From: Loxodes magnus
Lineage: Eukaryota; Ciliophora; Karyorelictea; Loxodida; Loxodidae
Direction of reading: 5' to 3'
DNA length: 64,000 nucleotides
Assembly: GCA_946699065.1 (NCBI GenBank)
Contig: CAMPDV010001288.1
Span: forward strand, 47,709-111,708
Shown: in pieces, positions 36,923 through 50,385 of the stretch
Numbering within the stretch: the first letter of the stretch is position 1
Layout of the letters: each line of letters opens with the position of its first letter
Program-made: the position numbers and the translations under genes
The notes under the pieces: model-generated
Databases searched by the model: none
The model's input: the letters and a program-made list of their open reading frames with translations, nothing else
Told to the model about the DNA's origin: nothing

Positions 36923-39116
36923 ATGTTTTAGTCTGTTGCTTATCTTTAACATATCTATTATAGCCTTGCTTATTAAAATTAAGTCAGTAATATTTTAAAC
37001 TTTATCATACATTCATATCCTTAACCCTCTCATCACACTTATTTAGTATTCACATCAAATTAAAAACAAAGACTTATTAAATAGATTTGATACTATTTAT
37101 TCAATCCTTTTATAATAAACTACCTTACTATTATATATCTAGTAATCGGTGAACGCTTTATGCACAATCAATGTGAACTAAGTTAAACTTTAAAATTATT
37201 AGATCCCTAGGAGCTAATATACCGTTAAATACTATTTAGAATAATATGGAATAATATGGAATAATTGAGAAATAACTCTGAATAACTTAAAGGAAATATA
37301 TAATAACTCTATAAACTTCAAAGTATTTTCTATTATAAATTAAAAATAATTCTGTTTACATTAATACCTCAACAAACACTTCATTTTCCATCGCTCCTAT
37401 TACCACATCCAACTTGCTTAAGTTGAAGACTATTATTTCCTTATGATTGCAGTATACTGTAAAAACTAGGTAACTTCTATTAATTCTCATACAAATTAAG
37501 AGTCATTTATTATGAATATTCACTGCTGTAAACGATGAATGCTGACCTGTGTTCTTAAGTAACTACTTGTGGGAATAGTTGAACTTGAGGAGGTACTTCA
37601 ACTTTAATTTGTTGGCTTTCTAGATTATTTTGAGTTTTTCTTTTTTCGCATGATTTCATAATTTGCTTGAGTTTATCATTTTTTTCATTATGTAAATAGG
37701 TTGTAACATATTCACTAAAGTTACTTACTTTCAACTAACTTGTGAAAATTTTAGCGCAATATGAGTCGTTTTTCGAAAACTACTTCAATAGGAAGTAGAA
37801 TCTGTTTTTCACTTGGTGATCATTCCTTCCTTGTATGTAAGACTTAATTTTGCACCACTATAGTCCTTAAGTCTTTTTTAATACGATGAATAAGTCTTCA
37901 GGTTCAGTCCAATTACCTTTCTTAAGGTTTGGATCTAGAAAATTGTAATATCTCTATCTAGTTTTCAACCTATCTCTTACACTGTTAGCTGAATGAAACG
38001 AATTGTTTAATTAGATGGATAAACTCTTCCATGATATTTTCTGGTTATTTTTGATATTGCTAGTGACTTTCTCTAGCAGATACTAATCTTCTTCATTATT
38101 CCAGTTGATGGTTTGCTTTGATGAGTTCTATAAAGAACATGTTTCTTATCCTACTGGATGAGGTGGTTTGAGTGCCTATACAATGGGTAAATGTTGATTC
38201 AAATTATTTTCCAGTGATAAGTGATTTAGGATGTTTTCTTACATTATAATATTAAATAGTAATGGCACTTATATAGGTATAATTTGAAATGACTAGTCGT
38301 TTTTCTTAAAGTATTTAAATAAGTTAAACTTATTAGTCCTTTAAATATAGTACCGTAAAGTTATACGGCATTTATAAAAAGCTTATTAATAAGCCTACCT
38401 TAATAATATGGAGTTTGATGTAGACTTAAGAAATATCTTGATATAGATTAGTTAGTTAGTTATTAAGCTAGAAGCTGTTCTATCTATTGATAAATACTTG
38501 AATAAAGTTAAAATGTAAATTACAAATATTAGAAGCATATCTAGCAATGTTCTGCTAGTTTAGGCTATAAGTTAAATATATGGTTATAAGTATAGAGCTG
38601 ATATTATACTAGTTTAAATACAATTAGTAATGCTTAAATAGCTATGCATATATGAATCTATATAGTAGGATGTTTAGTATAATTTAGACAGCTTTTAGTA
38701 CCAAAATATGTTTACTATATCTAAATTATAATATACAGCTAAGGGATATCTAAAATAATACTTGCCAGTTTAACATTTCATAGCTAAGATTATTTAAAGC
38801 ATAATTACAAAGCTAGCATTTGTTATAAGTAAGCTAGATTTATTTGAGATATGTATGAAGAGTATTTATTTAAGTAAAAAGCCAAATAACTATAAACTAA
38901 TATTATAAAGGGAGTTCACTGTGAAGTAAACTAAAAATTAGTTTAAGAAACTAAATTTGTGCTTCATTTTGATTTTAATACAAAATGAATAAGATTGTCT
39001 TTATATATAGTAACCAGATTAGATAATTCTATATACATAAACAAAGGACTTTTGATATAAACAAAAATCCATTAATTTAGAATAGTTTTCTAACTTTTAG
39101 TAAATAATCATTTAAT
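36923..39116 (-). repeat. Right arm of the Myb inverted repeat
   Basis: Reverse-complement partner of 32236-34513, shorter by about 84 bp because it lacks the insertion seen near the inner end of the left arm. The outer junctions are abrupt: homology stops at 32236 on the left and at 39116 on the right. Confidence 0.9.
37381..38244 (-). CDS. R2R3-type Myb DNA-binding protein, right copy
   Basis: Mirror copy of the Myb gene at 33108-33971, on the minus strand, ATG at 38244 and TGA at 37381-37383. The coordinates pair exactly with the left copy, so there is no indel in the reading frame. The protein has the same two Myb repeats and Gln-rich tail. Both copies therefore look intact, and either or both may be expressed. 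Near-identity of coding and flanking DNA implies a recent duplication or continuing gene conversion. Confidence 0.88.
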
Positions 39117-42100
39117 TATTATTTTTAAGAGAAGCAAGCATTGATAATTCTTTCTGTAATTATATTTTATTTGATTAGTCTACTAAATAGGTATCATAAT
39201 ACCTATTAGTCTTTTGTGATTTATAAATGAGCATTCAATAAACTAAAAATAGTTAAAACTATTGAAAGCTATTAAATTTTACATGATGCCTATTTAATAA
39301 TCTTCTATCTATAATCATAATGCTTTATGATTTTTTAATAAGGAACTATTTAAGCTTTAGATAATTATTATTTAGCTACTTTAATTTCTTTATTTTAATA
39401 TGCTTTATTTATTTTCATTTAAATTGTTCAACTAACTATTGATATTAATTTTATTAAATAGAGTTGTATATTTCATAGCATTGAAATAAGAAGGATTTAA
39501 TTTTATATATCACTTTCTTTATTTTCTTTTAATTTACCTCTAAGTATTCAGAGTACTCTATTTATTCAATATTCATTTCTTCTTGACAAATCATGTTATT
39601 ATAAAATAGCTCAAAGTCTTGTCCATATATTCTAATTTGTTAATCCCATATTTAATTATTGAATCCACCTTGTTGGATTTAAGATACTCTATTTCTTTTC
39701 AAGCTTATTTTGTAGTTTTAATCTTAGATGGTTATTATCTTTATGAAATGACATTGCAAGGAACCTCCAAAATTTTATCTCTAAGATACTTTATTAATTT
39801 TTCAAATTTAAGACTTTTGTCTTATATTGTCTTCTTGATCCTCCAAGCCTTAGTCTATAAAAACTGCATTAAGTTTTAGACTTTATAGCCTTCAATTTTT
39901 TTTGACATTTTTTCAGTATTTTAACTATCTCTTTTTAAGCTTCTTGTCAAAAATTATGAAGAACTATTGAAATTAATCTCTAGCAAGGTATAGATGATCA
40001 AGGCTTATAAAATTTAGGCTAGATCTAGTTCATTCCTTAGTAATTACACATTATAATTTCTACAATTTAACTTACTCAATTTCCTGCTACTTTATTTCTA
40101 TTTGCTATCTTTAAGATTTAAAACCTCCTTTGAGTTTTAATAATTAGCTTAGCTATGCTTTTCAATACAGGAACTTAGTTTTTTTATTAGTATTGTTAGC
40201 TTATTATTTTAATACCCTAAAGCTATTGTATCTCTACTCATATCTATTTACATAAGCCACTCATAGCTAAATAGTCAATTTTGAAACACTTACTAAGCTT
40301 TCTATTAGTTAGCAGCCACAAAACTATTTCTCTAAGGATTCGCTTTATCTCTCTTCTTATCTAGATGTCATTTACTTTTAATCATTTCAATACATTATCT
40401 ATTTAATTTATCTTCAGTCTAATGAATCTATCCTCACTATTCTCAAATTTAAGCACACTCTATATCAATCATCCCATAACACAAAGGAATATCATATTTA
40501 AATAGATCCTAGTTCCTCACTAAGCATATCGTCTAATACTTTTATAACTCTTTAAAAATTTAAACTTACTACATCCAAATTAATAGTACTTAGTTTAGTT
40601 AAATACAGTTCATTTGATTTTTATTAATTTATTTAGATTTAAGTTTATAAATAAACATTTCTATCTAATTTGCTTTGCTCCAATTCTATTTTCATTGCTT
40701 TCAGTTTCTAACAAATCCTTCTACATATTACACTATTTTTCTCTTATACTCATTTTGGTTTTATCATCATGACTCTAGAAGTTGCTCGTGTAAGTAAATT
40801 CTGCTAGGATTTTAGCTTATTGCTCGTATTTGAATTTTCTCTGATTAATGCGAGAGATTTATTAATTTTCTAGGAGCAGGTTGATGTTTTTCTTGAATAT
40901 GAGAATCGATTATGAAGTTAAATAATCAATTCTAGCTTTTGTTCTAATGATAAAATCCAATTCCCAAGTTACTAAGATTGCTATAGTTTCAAGTGATACT
41001 TCCTCCCTATGAAACCTTTCCCCATCTATCAAAGATACCCATATTCTAAATAACTAGCTCTATCCTTCACCTGTTTACTTATCAGTCATTTATCCTTCTA
41101 CTATTAGAAGTTCCAGTACATTACAAAGCTTTCCTTTTGACTAAGGTAGTATATTATGATTTTAAGTTCAGAAATCTATTTCCCTAATAATTAGGATAAT
41201 TATTAAATACCTTGCTCTGTTAATAATTAATAAAAAGCATAAATAAGAGAACTAAAGCAATGATATCTAAAATATCTAGTAGATTATAGCTAATATAGCC
41301 TTATAGTATATTTCTATAAATGCTAGCTTTATAATAAATTAGGCTGCTCAATTAAAATAGATTAGAGTGATAAAAGATTATATCAATGTAGATTTAATGA
41401 TATACATGGTTATTGATAAAGTAGAAGTCTAAACTCTATAGTCCTTTTAGTAATGATTCAATCTAAGATAATCAAGAGCTATGTTTAGAGTCTTAATATA
41501 CTTCTAGGATATTAAAAGTTATAGAATTATAAGGAAGTAGATAATTAGGTAAATGAGGACTCTTCGATAATAAGGAGATAATTGAGGAGTATCTTGTTTA
41601 GATTATTAAATGATAGATTATTAGTCCTCATTTCTATTAGCTGAAAGCTTAACTTCCTATTAATAAATATTATATTATCATTTAGCTTATAAACAAGCTT
41701 CAAAATTACTTTGGTGAAGTTATACAGGATGTAAATATCATGATACTTAGATAATATCAGAAAATATAAGAAAAACAATTTCACTTAACTAATCCATTCA
41801 AGAATTTTTGCAAGGATAGTTGGTAAGTTATTAGCCAAAGAAAAGAAGAGTATTAGACTTAATTTTAATTCTACAAGAACATACTAAAAATAAATAAAAG
41901 TAGCTAAGTATTAGTATCATAAAGTCTTAAGTTAAGATATATAATCTCAACTAAAGAAAGTATCTTTACTAATATTATAAGCCAAAGTATTCCTAGATTC
42001 TATTAACTTAAGGTAAGTATTTATAAATGAGCTAATAATGCTATATGGTAGATCCTTTGTATTAATAGAAGATATATTTAGAGATATTCATTTTCTCTTC

Positions 42101-42586
42101 ATATTCTATATAAATAGATTTAATAACGAACTTTAATCCTATTTCTTAAAAGTTTTCCATATTAAATTTGAAATAAATCAAACGAGAATGCTTCATGGTG
42201 TAACGCTAGCCTTTTAGATTTAAATCGGACAGTTGGAGTCTATACTCAATTAGGTATCTTTTTTAAATTAAAACTTGGGATTAAGTAAAGCTACTTTTGA
42301 AAATATAAAAAGGAGAACAAATTTTAAAGCTACAATTATTGAAAGTTTAAAGATTCTTTTACCTTTTATTTAAACTATCTATATTTGTTAGCTTATTAGT
42401 AATTCTTTCTTTACCTCTAATGATTTGATTATTCATAATTTATTATCTATAATAACAATTTTTTAGTCAAATAGTTATAATTAAGGAGAATTATTACTAT
42501 TATTATCATTCAAGGAAAATTTAAACTAGTTATATTGGGGGAAATTATAAATATATCCATTTTAAAGGCTTTAGTCTAAGCTTTAA
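39117..42586. other. AT-rich stretch with a possible minus-strand gene
   Basis: Minus-strand reading between about 41050 and 39540 gives several protein-like runs, such as GLEDQEDNIRQKSQIWKINK and FIDQGLEDQ near 39850, and CFKIDYLAMSGLCKQIWVEI near 40250. Competing frames look nearly as good and in-frame TGA is not depleted, so I do not call a gene. The rest (41.1-42.58 kb) holds nothing I recognise. Confidence 0.25.
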
Positions 42587-44035
42587 GTGTATACCTATCT
42601 ATTTTATATAAAGTTTAAAAGAGTTAAAATTGTTTTTTTAGAATCTCTCCTTCTTAGATTAAAGAGACTTGATTCTTTCTTCTTAACTAACTTTTTAACT
42701 TCTTTTTATAATTGTTCACCTAATTATTCTTCTTGCACTTACCTTAGATTCTCCTCTACTAGGTTCCTTTTTACCTACTCAGAAAGAATTAAGTAGCTAC
42801 TTTGTTATTTTTTAACTTCGAGACTAATAGGTCTTTAAACGTGCAACTCAGCTTTTATTATATTTTTTTATCCTTCAAGTCAAATATTTCTAGGAGGTCT
42901 CAAGATATGATTCAATAACTTGGTAAAGGATTTTTCTATCTTCAAATGTCTTTAATTACTAATTCTGTAATAAGAGAATTACCTTAATTGCTTACTTAAA
43001 TCTGGTTCTTTTCACTTTTAGTTGACTAGTGGTAGATCTGTAAGTTTTCTAGTAAATTATAAATTTTGGCTTGAAGAACTCAAAAAGAGAGAATTTAACT
43101 TTAAGATCATTCTGGTATTAAGGAAGCCAGACAAATTTGCTCATTCATCATAATCTTGCCTCTTCGACATTCCTTTAATTTTTTGTTACTCTGATTATAA
43201 AATTCTGCCTATTGTCCATTCAACATCCTTTGATTTACTTCTTCCTAAATATCTCTTGGGACTTATTAAGATCTCCTTTCTCTTAAACTTAGTAATTTTG
43301 ATAGGACTAATCAAGAGAACTTTCGAGAAGAAATAGAAATACCTAGATATGTAACAAAGCAGGATAAATAGATCTGAGAAGATTCATTTTAACCTATGAA
43401 ATAACTATGTGAAAATGACTAGATTTCCTTTCTATGAGCAATAAAGATAGTTTTAAATACAAGATTACCATGAAAAGATTGTTTTCCAGCACTATGACAG
43501 GAAAGATTACGAAAGTTAGTAAGATGAAGAGTATCTATGAAAAAAAGGTACTGACATTTTATTTAATTCTAGATAAAACTTTTTCTTCATATAGAAAGGA
43601 ATAAAAAATATTAGAATGATATTAAAGAAAATAGGCTAAATTTCTAGAAACCTACACCGTTCTCTCGTTATATTTCATCAAGTTGGTTGTTTATCATACT
43701 ACTTTATGCATTCGTTTATATTATAAATCTTTCGTATGTTGAATTTAGTAGCATGATAAAGTTTAAGTTCTAGTAGATTAACTTAAAGAGGTTTATTATA
43801 GTTTAAGAGTAAGTAATGAAATTAGACTCTGCTAATGATGGAAAAAAAGGCAAAGCACAGATTCTCTAGCTACTGAAAAGCAAAGATAAATTCATATTAC
43901 ACTTTTTAAACTCTTTTAGCGAAAAAAGAAAATACTAAAAACATATTTATGGATTGTAAAAGAATCAATACTTCTGAAAAAAATTCGAAACCAGAAGCAT
44001 TTGTATATTTCCAGATTTTAGACTTGAAAAAGTGA
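42587..44035 (+). CDS. Membrane protein, possibly GT4-like glycosyltransferase
   Basis: One plus-strand frame is protein-like from ATG 42587 to TGA 44033-44035 (482 residues) with about six internal TGA. Residues about 90-120 read FIIFFYPSSQ then FLGGLKIWFNNLVKDF, resembling the N-terminal hallmark of GT4 glycosyltransferases (a YPP..GG(L/I)E.W...L motif). KIILVLRKPDKFAH and FDIPLIFCYSDYKILPIVHS follow, then a hydrophobic helix (YLLGLIKISFLLNLVILIGL) and a soluble part (MTRFPFYEQQ, DYHEKIVFQHYDRKDY). I do not see the C-terminal E-x7-E donor-binding motif of GT4 enzymes, so the assignment is weak. It could equally be an unrelated membrane protein. The start is provisional, since upstream codons are also open. 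Confidence 0.42.
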
Positions 44036-45704
44036 AGAAAATAGGCAGAAAGCTTAAGCTTTTTAGATACTAAAAATTTTGAAGAAATTTAAAAAATAAT
44101 GAAGCTTCAAAACAGCTTAATTTAAGGAGTTGTAGACATAAAAATAAATTTTGATGTTAACTAAGAAAAAAAAATTTGGAGTATCGACATTAAAGAAAAA
44201 TAAAAAAGTAGAAAGCTAAAAAGAAAAAATCAAGATTCGCATAAGGATGTAATAAAGAATATGACGATGTAAAAGAACTGATAACATATAAAATTAGATT
44301 TAAAAAGCACTTCAATAAATAGCTTTTAAAAGTCTTAACAAAGAAATAAATACTTATGATTAGATACCTTGCTTTGATTTATGTCTTTCTTGCCTTAAAA
44401 ATTATTTTATTGATTTTTATTCTAAATCATCAATCTTATAATAAAAGCTTCTTCCAAAAAATGCTTTAAGTTTCTCTAATTTTCTTTATAAAGCTTATTA
44501 ATATAAATTTAAAGGCTTAGTTAAATTGATTATGTATAATTAAGGAAGGCTATAGTTAATTTTTTAATTTAAATCTTTTTTCTAGTTTAAATCACTTTAT
44601 GCTTTAAATCTGTCATTCAAAGTATAAAACTCGATAAAAGTAAACTAATTTCAAATAATATAGCAAAGCTAGTTTATAAAGCTCGTTTCGGTTGCTTTAG
44701 CAAAACATTTGATATATTTAGTAGAAATCTAAATAAATAATACAGCTTTTGACTTTATCTCTTTTGCATTTTTCTAGCAAGAAAAGGTAACTAATCAGCT
44801 TCTTTTATATTTAATTTTTTAAATCTGAAATTAAGTTTCATTCGCTAAATCCAAATTTTCCAGCTTTTATATTTTTCAAGCAAAAGTCAGTTCTTATGGT
44901 AGTATCATATATATTGATTTCATTTTTTCTTTACAAACTAGATTTAAATCTTAAATAGGTAGAAACTTAATAACTCTAAATGAGTGTTTCTTTCATATAT
45001 TTTGTTTTTTCTTTAATATTTATTACTAAATTTCCTATCTCTAAAGACTTTTATTTCAAACTGTTGAATCTTTTATACACTGCTTCTCTATTTTTAACCT
45101 TTAAACATGTCTATATTGGTTTCTCCTAAAATATAGCTAATTGAAAATCTTCGATGAAGGATATACTTACTTGCTTAAAAGAGTCCCCATTTGCATTGAT
45201 CGAGTTTTGTCTAAGAATGGATAATTAGCAGATACTGCTGATTTAGATTGCTAGGACTATCTAATACAGTTCCTAATTAAAATTAACTTAACTTAACTAA
45301 AAATAATAAAGTACTTAAAAGACTTCTATCTAATTGATTGAACATTTAAGGTTTTAAAAGCCTTTATAATAAATTAAATAAGAATAGAGCATAATCTTTA
45401 TAGAAATTATGGGGGTTATAATTTAATGTTTAATACTCTCTTTCCTAATTATCTAAAATTAGATTGTAACACTAAACTAATTTTTAAGTTGCATTATTTC
45501 CATTTTTTAATTAACTTAAAGCTTTTCAGCTTAGCAAAGGCTAGCTTATATATTAATTATAGGGAATGTTTATCAAATGAAAGATGATAATTAAAAGATA
45601 CCTCATTTATTCAAAAAGTAATTTACTTGATAGACTAGACTTATGGATAATTAAGATAAATTGAATATAATAATAATTAATTCTTAAATTTAGAAAAGTA
45701 AGCT
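44036..45704. other. AT-rich intergenic stretch
   Basis: Separates two convergent genes (42.6-44.0 kb plus, 45.7-50.3 kb minus). Nothing recognised. Confidence 0.4.
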
Positions 45705-48700
45705 TCATTTGGCGTCGTTCGACTCCAAGATAATTAATTCTTTATCTTGCCGGTGCTTTATTCTCTAGCTTTCTCTTTTTAATTTTATAAACTTCTTTCT
45801 CCTTTTGTCAGGTTTTTTCCTTATCTTAAGTTTCTTTTTATCCTTTTGTAAAATTTAATTCTAGTCTTCAGATTTTTCTTAGTAAGGATGATCCTTACTC
45901 GTTAATAAAATTTGTTCCTCTACAGATTTTATAAGTTCTAGAGACTATTTCTATTAACTAATTTCTTAAGAAAATTAAATTATATAACTAGTACTAGCTT
46001 ACTTTTTTTCTTACTATGTTTATTCATCTTACATATCAACCTAAAATTATTAAAATACCTTTATTCTTAATAAATCCTATTGCTTTTATCTTCCATATGC
46101 CCAATTATCACAAGAAGAGCTGAAGCTTTATTATAAGAAAGTAGTTTAATTCCCTATGCCAAATGCTTATTCCTGGTCATTTAATTATTGTTTATTTTCT
46201 TCTTTACTTTCTTCTAAGTTTTTCCCTTCTCTTTCAGTTAAGTCAAAAGATCTTGAGTTTTAGACTGGAACTTGCTCCAATGCATTATCATTATTTTCTT
46301 CCTATTTTTGTCTTTTCTTTTCTCTTATTTTCTTCACTATTTGCATTACCATTACAACAACACCGAATATCATGCCAGAATAAGTGATTATACTAGATAT
46401 TGCTATAATACTAATACCAATATTTTATGCTGTTTACGATTCAACTGCAGAAAGGATTCTAAGATTTGAATCGTTATCAATAGAATAGAAATAGAAGTTT
46501 AAGGAATATAAAGTGATTAGTCATAACTCTTGGAATACTTGAACTAAGTTAAATAAATAAGACACAAAAGGTTTATATTTTAGGTTATAAAGAAGCAGGG
46601 AAAAGCTTAAAGATATGCTTAAAATTATTTAAGCCAAAGGTGTATTACTTAAGGCAATTAAGATAACTGATAATAGTAGTCTTCTAACCAGAAATAGGGT
46701 ATAAAATATTAGAGTTGTCTTCTCTAGTTTTAACTCATTAAATAAGGGAAAGTATTTTTGAATGTAATTTTAGATAATTTCTTCTTAGTCTTAAGGTTAA
46801 GGGACTATCTTATTTTTTATATCGTTAAATTTCTTAATGATAATGAAAGAGCGAACTATAAGAATAACTTATAAAACCTAAATATAATAAAAAAATTACC
46901 AAGTATAAATAGGCTGCTAATGTATTTACTATGAAAAATTGCTCATCATAGCTTGAATAAACTATTTAAAGGATACACGAGTATGATATCTAAAGGTTAA
47001 ATAGTATATAAAGAGTTAAGGGAATTCGAAAATGCAAATATTTTAGCCTGATCTTAGTAAGAATTTTAGACCATGAAAATCTTTACGTCAAACTTAGAAA
47101 AGTATCAAGGGATAAAAGGGATATGATGAGAATAAAGTTGATCAGTGTGTTCTCTATGAAGGTATAACTTTTATATCCTAGCACTTTTCATTTTTTTTCT
47201 TCTACTATCTGGATGGCACTATTGAAGGCAATTTTTTCGTTTAGATTCTTGAATAAAGTCTGACTTTGCTTATAATAAAAAGCATATATAATTTCTGGTT
47301 TATTTACTTGAATATAAGCATTAGATACAAACATTTCAATCATTAGCATATATTAAAATCAATAATGAGAAGAAATGCTATTTGCCAATAAGCTAGCCGA
47401 TGAAACTGTATAAATACTTATCATACCAATATTTTGCACCTATTAAATTTATTAAATAGCTTATTTTTATCTATCTGTTATATCAAAACTTTCTATAGAT
47501 ATTTCTTCCTAATTTTAATATGCTAAATCATTATTTTTATTTTATGATTAGTTATCATCTTGTTCTTATTCTCTTTATTCTTCTTATTCTTCTTACTCTT
47601 CTTATTTTTATTCTTCTTCTTAATCTTTATTTTATTAGCAAGTATATATCTCTGATATAACAAAAGGTTGAAAACATTTGTAACATTTCGTTCCATCTTC
47701 TGAACATTCTTCACAATTCTCTATTACTTTCCTACAAGATTCACATATTCCTCTCTTCTATTTATCTTATTCTGTAGCTGGACAATTGTCTACACATGTA
47801 TTTTATGATAACTTTTGTCTTTCACATTTTAAGCATTTATCTTCATCTTCACAGGAAGTGCAATCCATATGAACTTCTTAACAAGATTTACATTTTTTGT
47901 TTATATCTAAGTAAAATCCTTCTTAGCATTCATAGCATTTCTTTATATTCATATCGCATTTATTGCAATTTTCTATTTCCTAACTACAAGGTTAACAAAC
48001 TTTATCTCAATCGTTATCTTATTCTGTTTCCTCACATTTTACCTTGCACTAGTTTTAAGAAAGGTATAAACTTTTACATTATAAGCAAATATTTTAACTT
48101 TAGCAAGCATAGCAATCTTTGATGATTTCCCCACATTTCAAACATTTATTTTCTTATAGGAAATGATTATTTTAGCAAGCATCACATATTAACTAATTAT
48201 TATCTTCATGGCATTTTTCACAATTTTATATTTCTAAGCTACATAATCTACAAATATTATCTTTATCTATGTCTTACTCATATTCTGAACATTCATCTAT
48301 GCAATCATTTTAAGATAGTTTCTTATTACAAAACTAGCAAATATTTTAAGTATCATAGTAATAATTCTTAGGGCATTCTTCAACACATCTACTATTTTAA
48401 AGTTTTAATGGAGAAAAGCAATAGTAGCATTCTAACCCATTTTAAGAGCAAAACTAGCAATCTTTTATACTCTTAGAGCATAACTCACACTCTTGTCTGT
48501 TATTAATGTAAAACCCATTTTCACAAAGAGAACATTAAGTTCCATCTTCACTACATTATAAACAATTATTAAGTATTTAGTTGCAACTTTTACAAACTCC
48601 ATCGTTATCACTATCTTATTCTGTGTTAGGACAATTAGAAACACATTTGTTTTAGGAAAGTTTGAAAGGAAATATACAAGAAGTGCATGTTTAAATATCT

Positions 48701-50325
48701 GAGCATTATATGCAATTTTAATCAATATATTTACATGGAGAACACATCTAATTCTAAGGATTTGCGCACACTGTACATCTTGAGCCATCTTCAGTACACT
48801 ATAAGCAACCATTAAATAGTTCATTACAGCTTTTACAAATTCTATCATTATCACTATCTTATTCTGTATTTGGACAATTAGAAACACATTTATTTTAGGA
48901 AAGTTTAAAAGGATTTATACAAGAAGTGCATGCTTAACTATCTTGGCACTAATTACAGTTTTTATCAATTTATTTACATGCTTAACACAATCCATCTTAT
49001 TATAAGTAATAATTCTAATCACAAAATGTACATTTTGAGCCATCTTCAATACATTATAAACAACCTTATAGTATTTAGTTACAACTTTAACAAACTCCAT
49101 CATTATCACTATCTTATTCTGTAACTGGACAATTAGTAGAACATTTATTAACGGTCTATTCTAGCTTTCATGGATATTAACATTCGATACATTAAGATTC
49201 TTAGTTTTAACATACTTTACAGTTAGTATCTTGACATTAATAGCAAAGAAAATCATTTCCTATATAATATTTATCAACACACTTTATACACTAAGTTTAA
49301 GCCTAATTACAATTAAGACAATTTGGAATCACTTCGCTACATAACTTACATTTTCAATCATTATCTCAATCTTATTAAGTTTCAGGACATTCAACTACGC
49401 AAGCTTCTTCTAGACTTAAGTAATAATTTGATTTACACGAAAGGCAAGTATTCTCATCACTACAAGTTTCGCAATAGATTATTGATTATTCACATAACTA
49501 ACACTAAAAGGGATTATTAGATGATTCATAAGATTTACTATTACATTTGCACGTTTAAGTGGTTTCATCTAAATATTAATTTTCATCACAAGTTAAACAA
49601 ATTTTAGGATAACCATTTTAGCAAGTAAGACAGTTTGTATCACATTCCTAACATGAATCTAGTAGAGGAGAAAAGCAATAACCTTTGTCACAATTCAAAA
49701 CACAGGGATTTTATTATGCAAGATCCCTAAACTCTTAAGCAGTAAATCATTTATCATTTTCTCAAAACTTTAAGTCTATCATTTATCCCATAAAAAGATA
49801 ATTATACACATCATCGCCACCAACTATTATTTAAGAAGTGGAATATAATTAAAATCAATATGAAGGTAAACTAGCTGTTTAGCAGTTTATATTAGTCTAT
49901 TCATAATATTAGTTACTATTACATCAAGTCAACTAAGGTGAGTTATTTAGCTAAACTAGATGAAAATATCAAATATTACATCCAAAATTATGATTTACTT
50001 CATAATGTATCGTTTAAGATCCGGACCATTATCATGATATTGTGTTAGTTGATGAACTCGCTTTAGTTCAAAATCCTATCCATTCAGTATCTATACGAAA
50101 TTCAATAACACTATTTCAAGTTTAATCGTCGCAACTTTCATATTTTAATCAACCAGTTACAGCCCAAGAAATTGAAGAAAAAAATTCAGGATCATAACCA
50201 AAGTCTTAGAATTGGCAAGTTATGGATTAATATGAGAAATCCTAAGGAGAAGATGCATCAACGAGTTAGATATATTAAGATTTAATCTTAAAGAAGCACA
50301 GAAAGAAAATAAGAAGCAGAAACAT
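45705..50325 (-). CDS. LamG-like, Cys-rich repeat, multi-TM surface protein (paralogue B)
   Basis: Full-length paralogue of gene A: ATG at 50325, TGA at 45705-45707, 1,532 residues after removing a 22-nt intron. The length divides exactly by three, supporting both ends and the intron. It has a signal peptide (MFLLLIFFLCFFKIKS), a LamG-like domain with SWAVTGWLKYESC, and a long furin-like cysteine-repeat array with recurring CPNTEQDSDNDGVCKSC motifs. A Lys/Asn/Glu/Gln-rich hinge lies near 47.56-47.65 kb. A membrane half starts with VNKPEIIYAFYY, matching VNKPEVLSAFYF in A, and has about seven hydrophobic helices. The tail is Glu/Gln/Lys-rich. Its extracellular half is near-identical to gene C but includes one extra cysteine unit of about 81 residues. 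Its membrane half is closer to gene A than to C. It is transcribed away from C. Confidence 0.88.
46878..46899 (-). other. 22-nt intron in paralogue B
   Basis: On the minus strand it begins GTAATTTTTTT and ends ATATTTAG. Length 22 shifts the frame if retained. After removal the reading continues as LVLQVILIVRSFIIIKKF, aligning with gene A. Confidence 0.85.
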
Positions 50326-50385
50326 ATTTAAAATGTTTAAAGAAATAGTTTGAAAATAAAGAATCCATTGAAATAAATAAAATAA
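47600..50385 (-). repeat. Inverted duplication, B-side arm
   Basis: Reverse-complement match to about 56090-58610. It starts about 60 bp upstream of the ATG and ends in the Lys/Asn-rich hinge. Position pairs sum to 106474 until the extra cysteine unit in B. Outside these limits the two genes differ strongly. Confidence 0.85.

Noticed and set aside
39619..39879. 86-residue hydrophobic plus-strand open frame
   Set aside because: The opposite strand gives a more protein-like polar reading; hydrophobic translations are expected from T-rich antisense DNA.
47523..47714. Lys/Asn-rich open frame near the hinge of gene B
   Set aside because: It is an out-of-frame reading of the A-rich hinge (Gln/Glu/Lys-rich in the true frame).
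48465..49124. Short open frames on both strands in the 48-50 kb and 57-58 kb cysteine-repeat regions under the standard code
   Set aside because: They are shadows of genes B and C in wrong frames; the correct frame reads through TAA, TAG and TGA.
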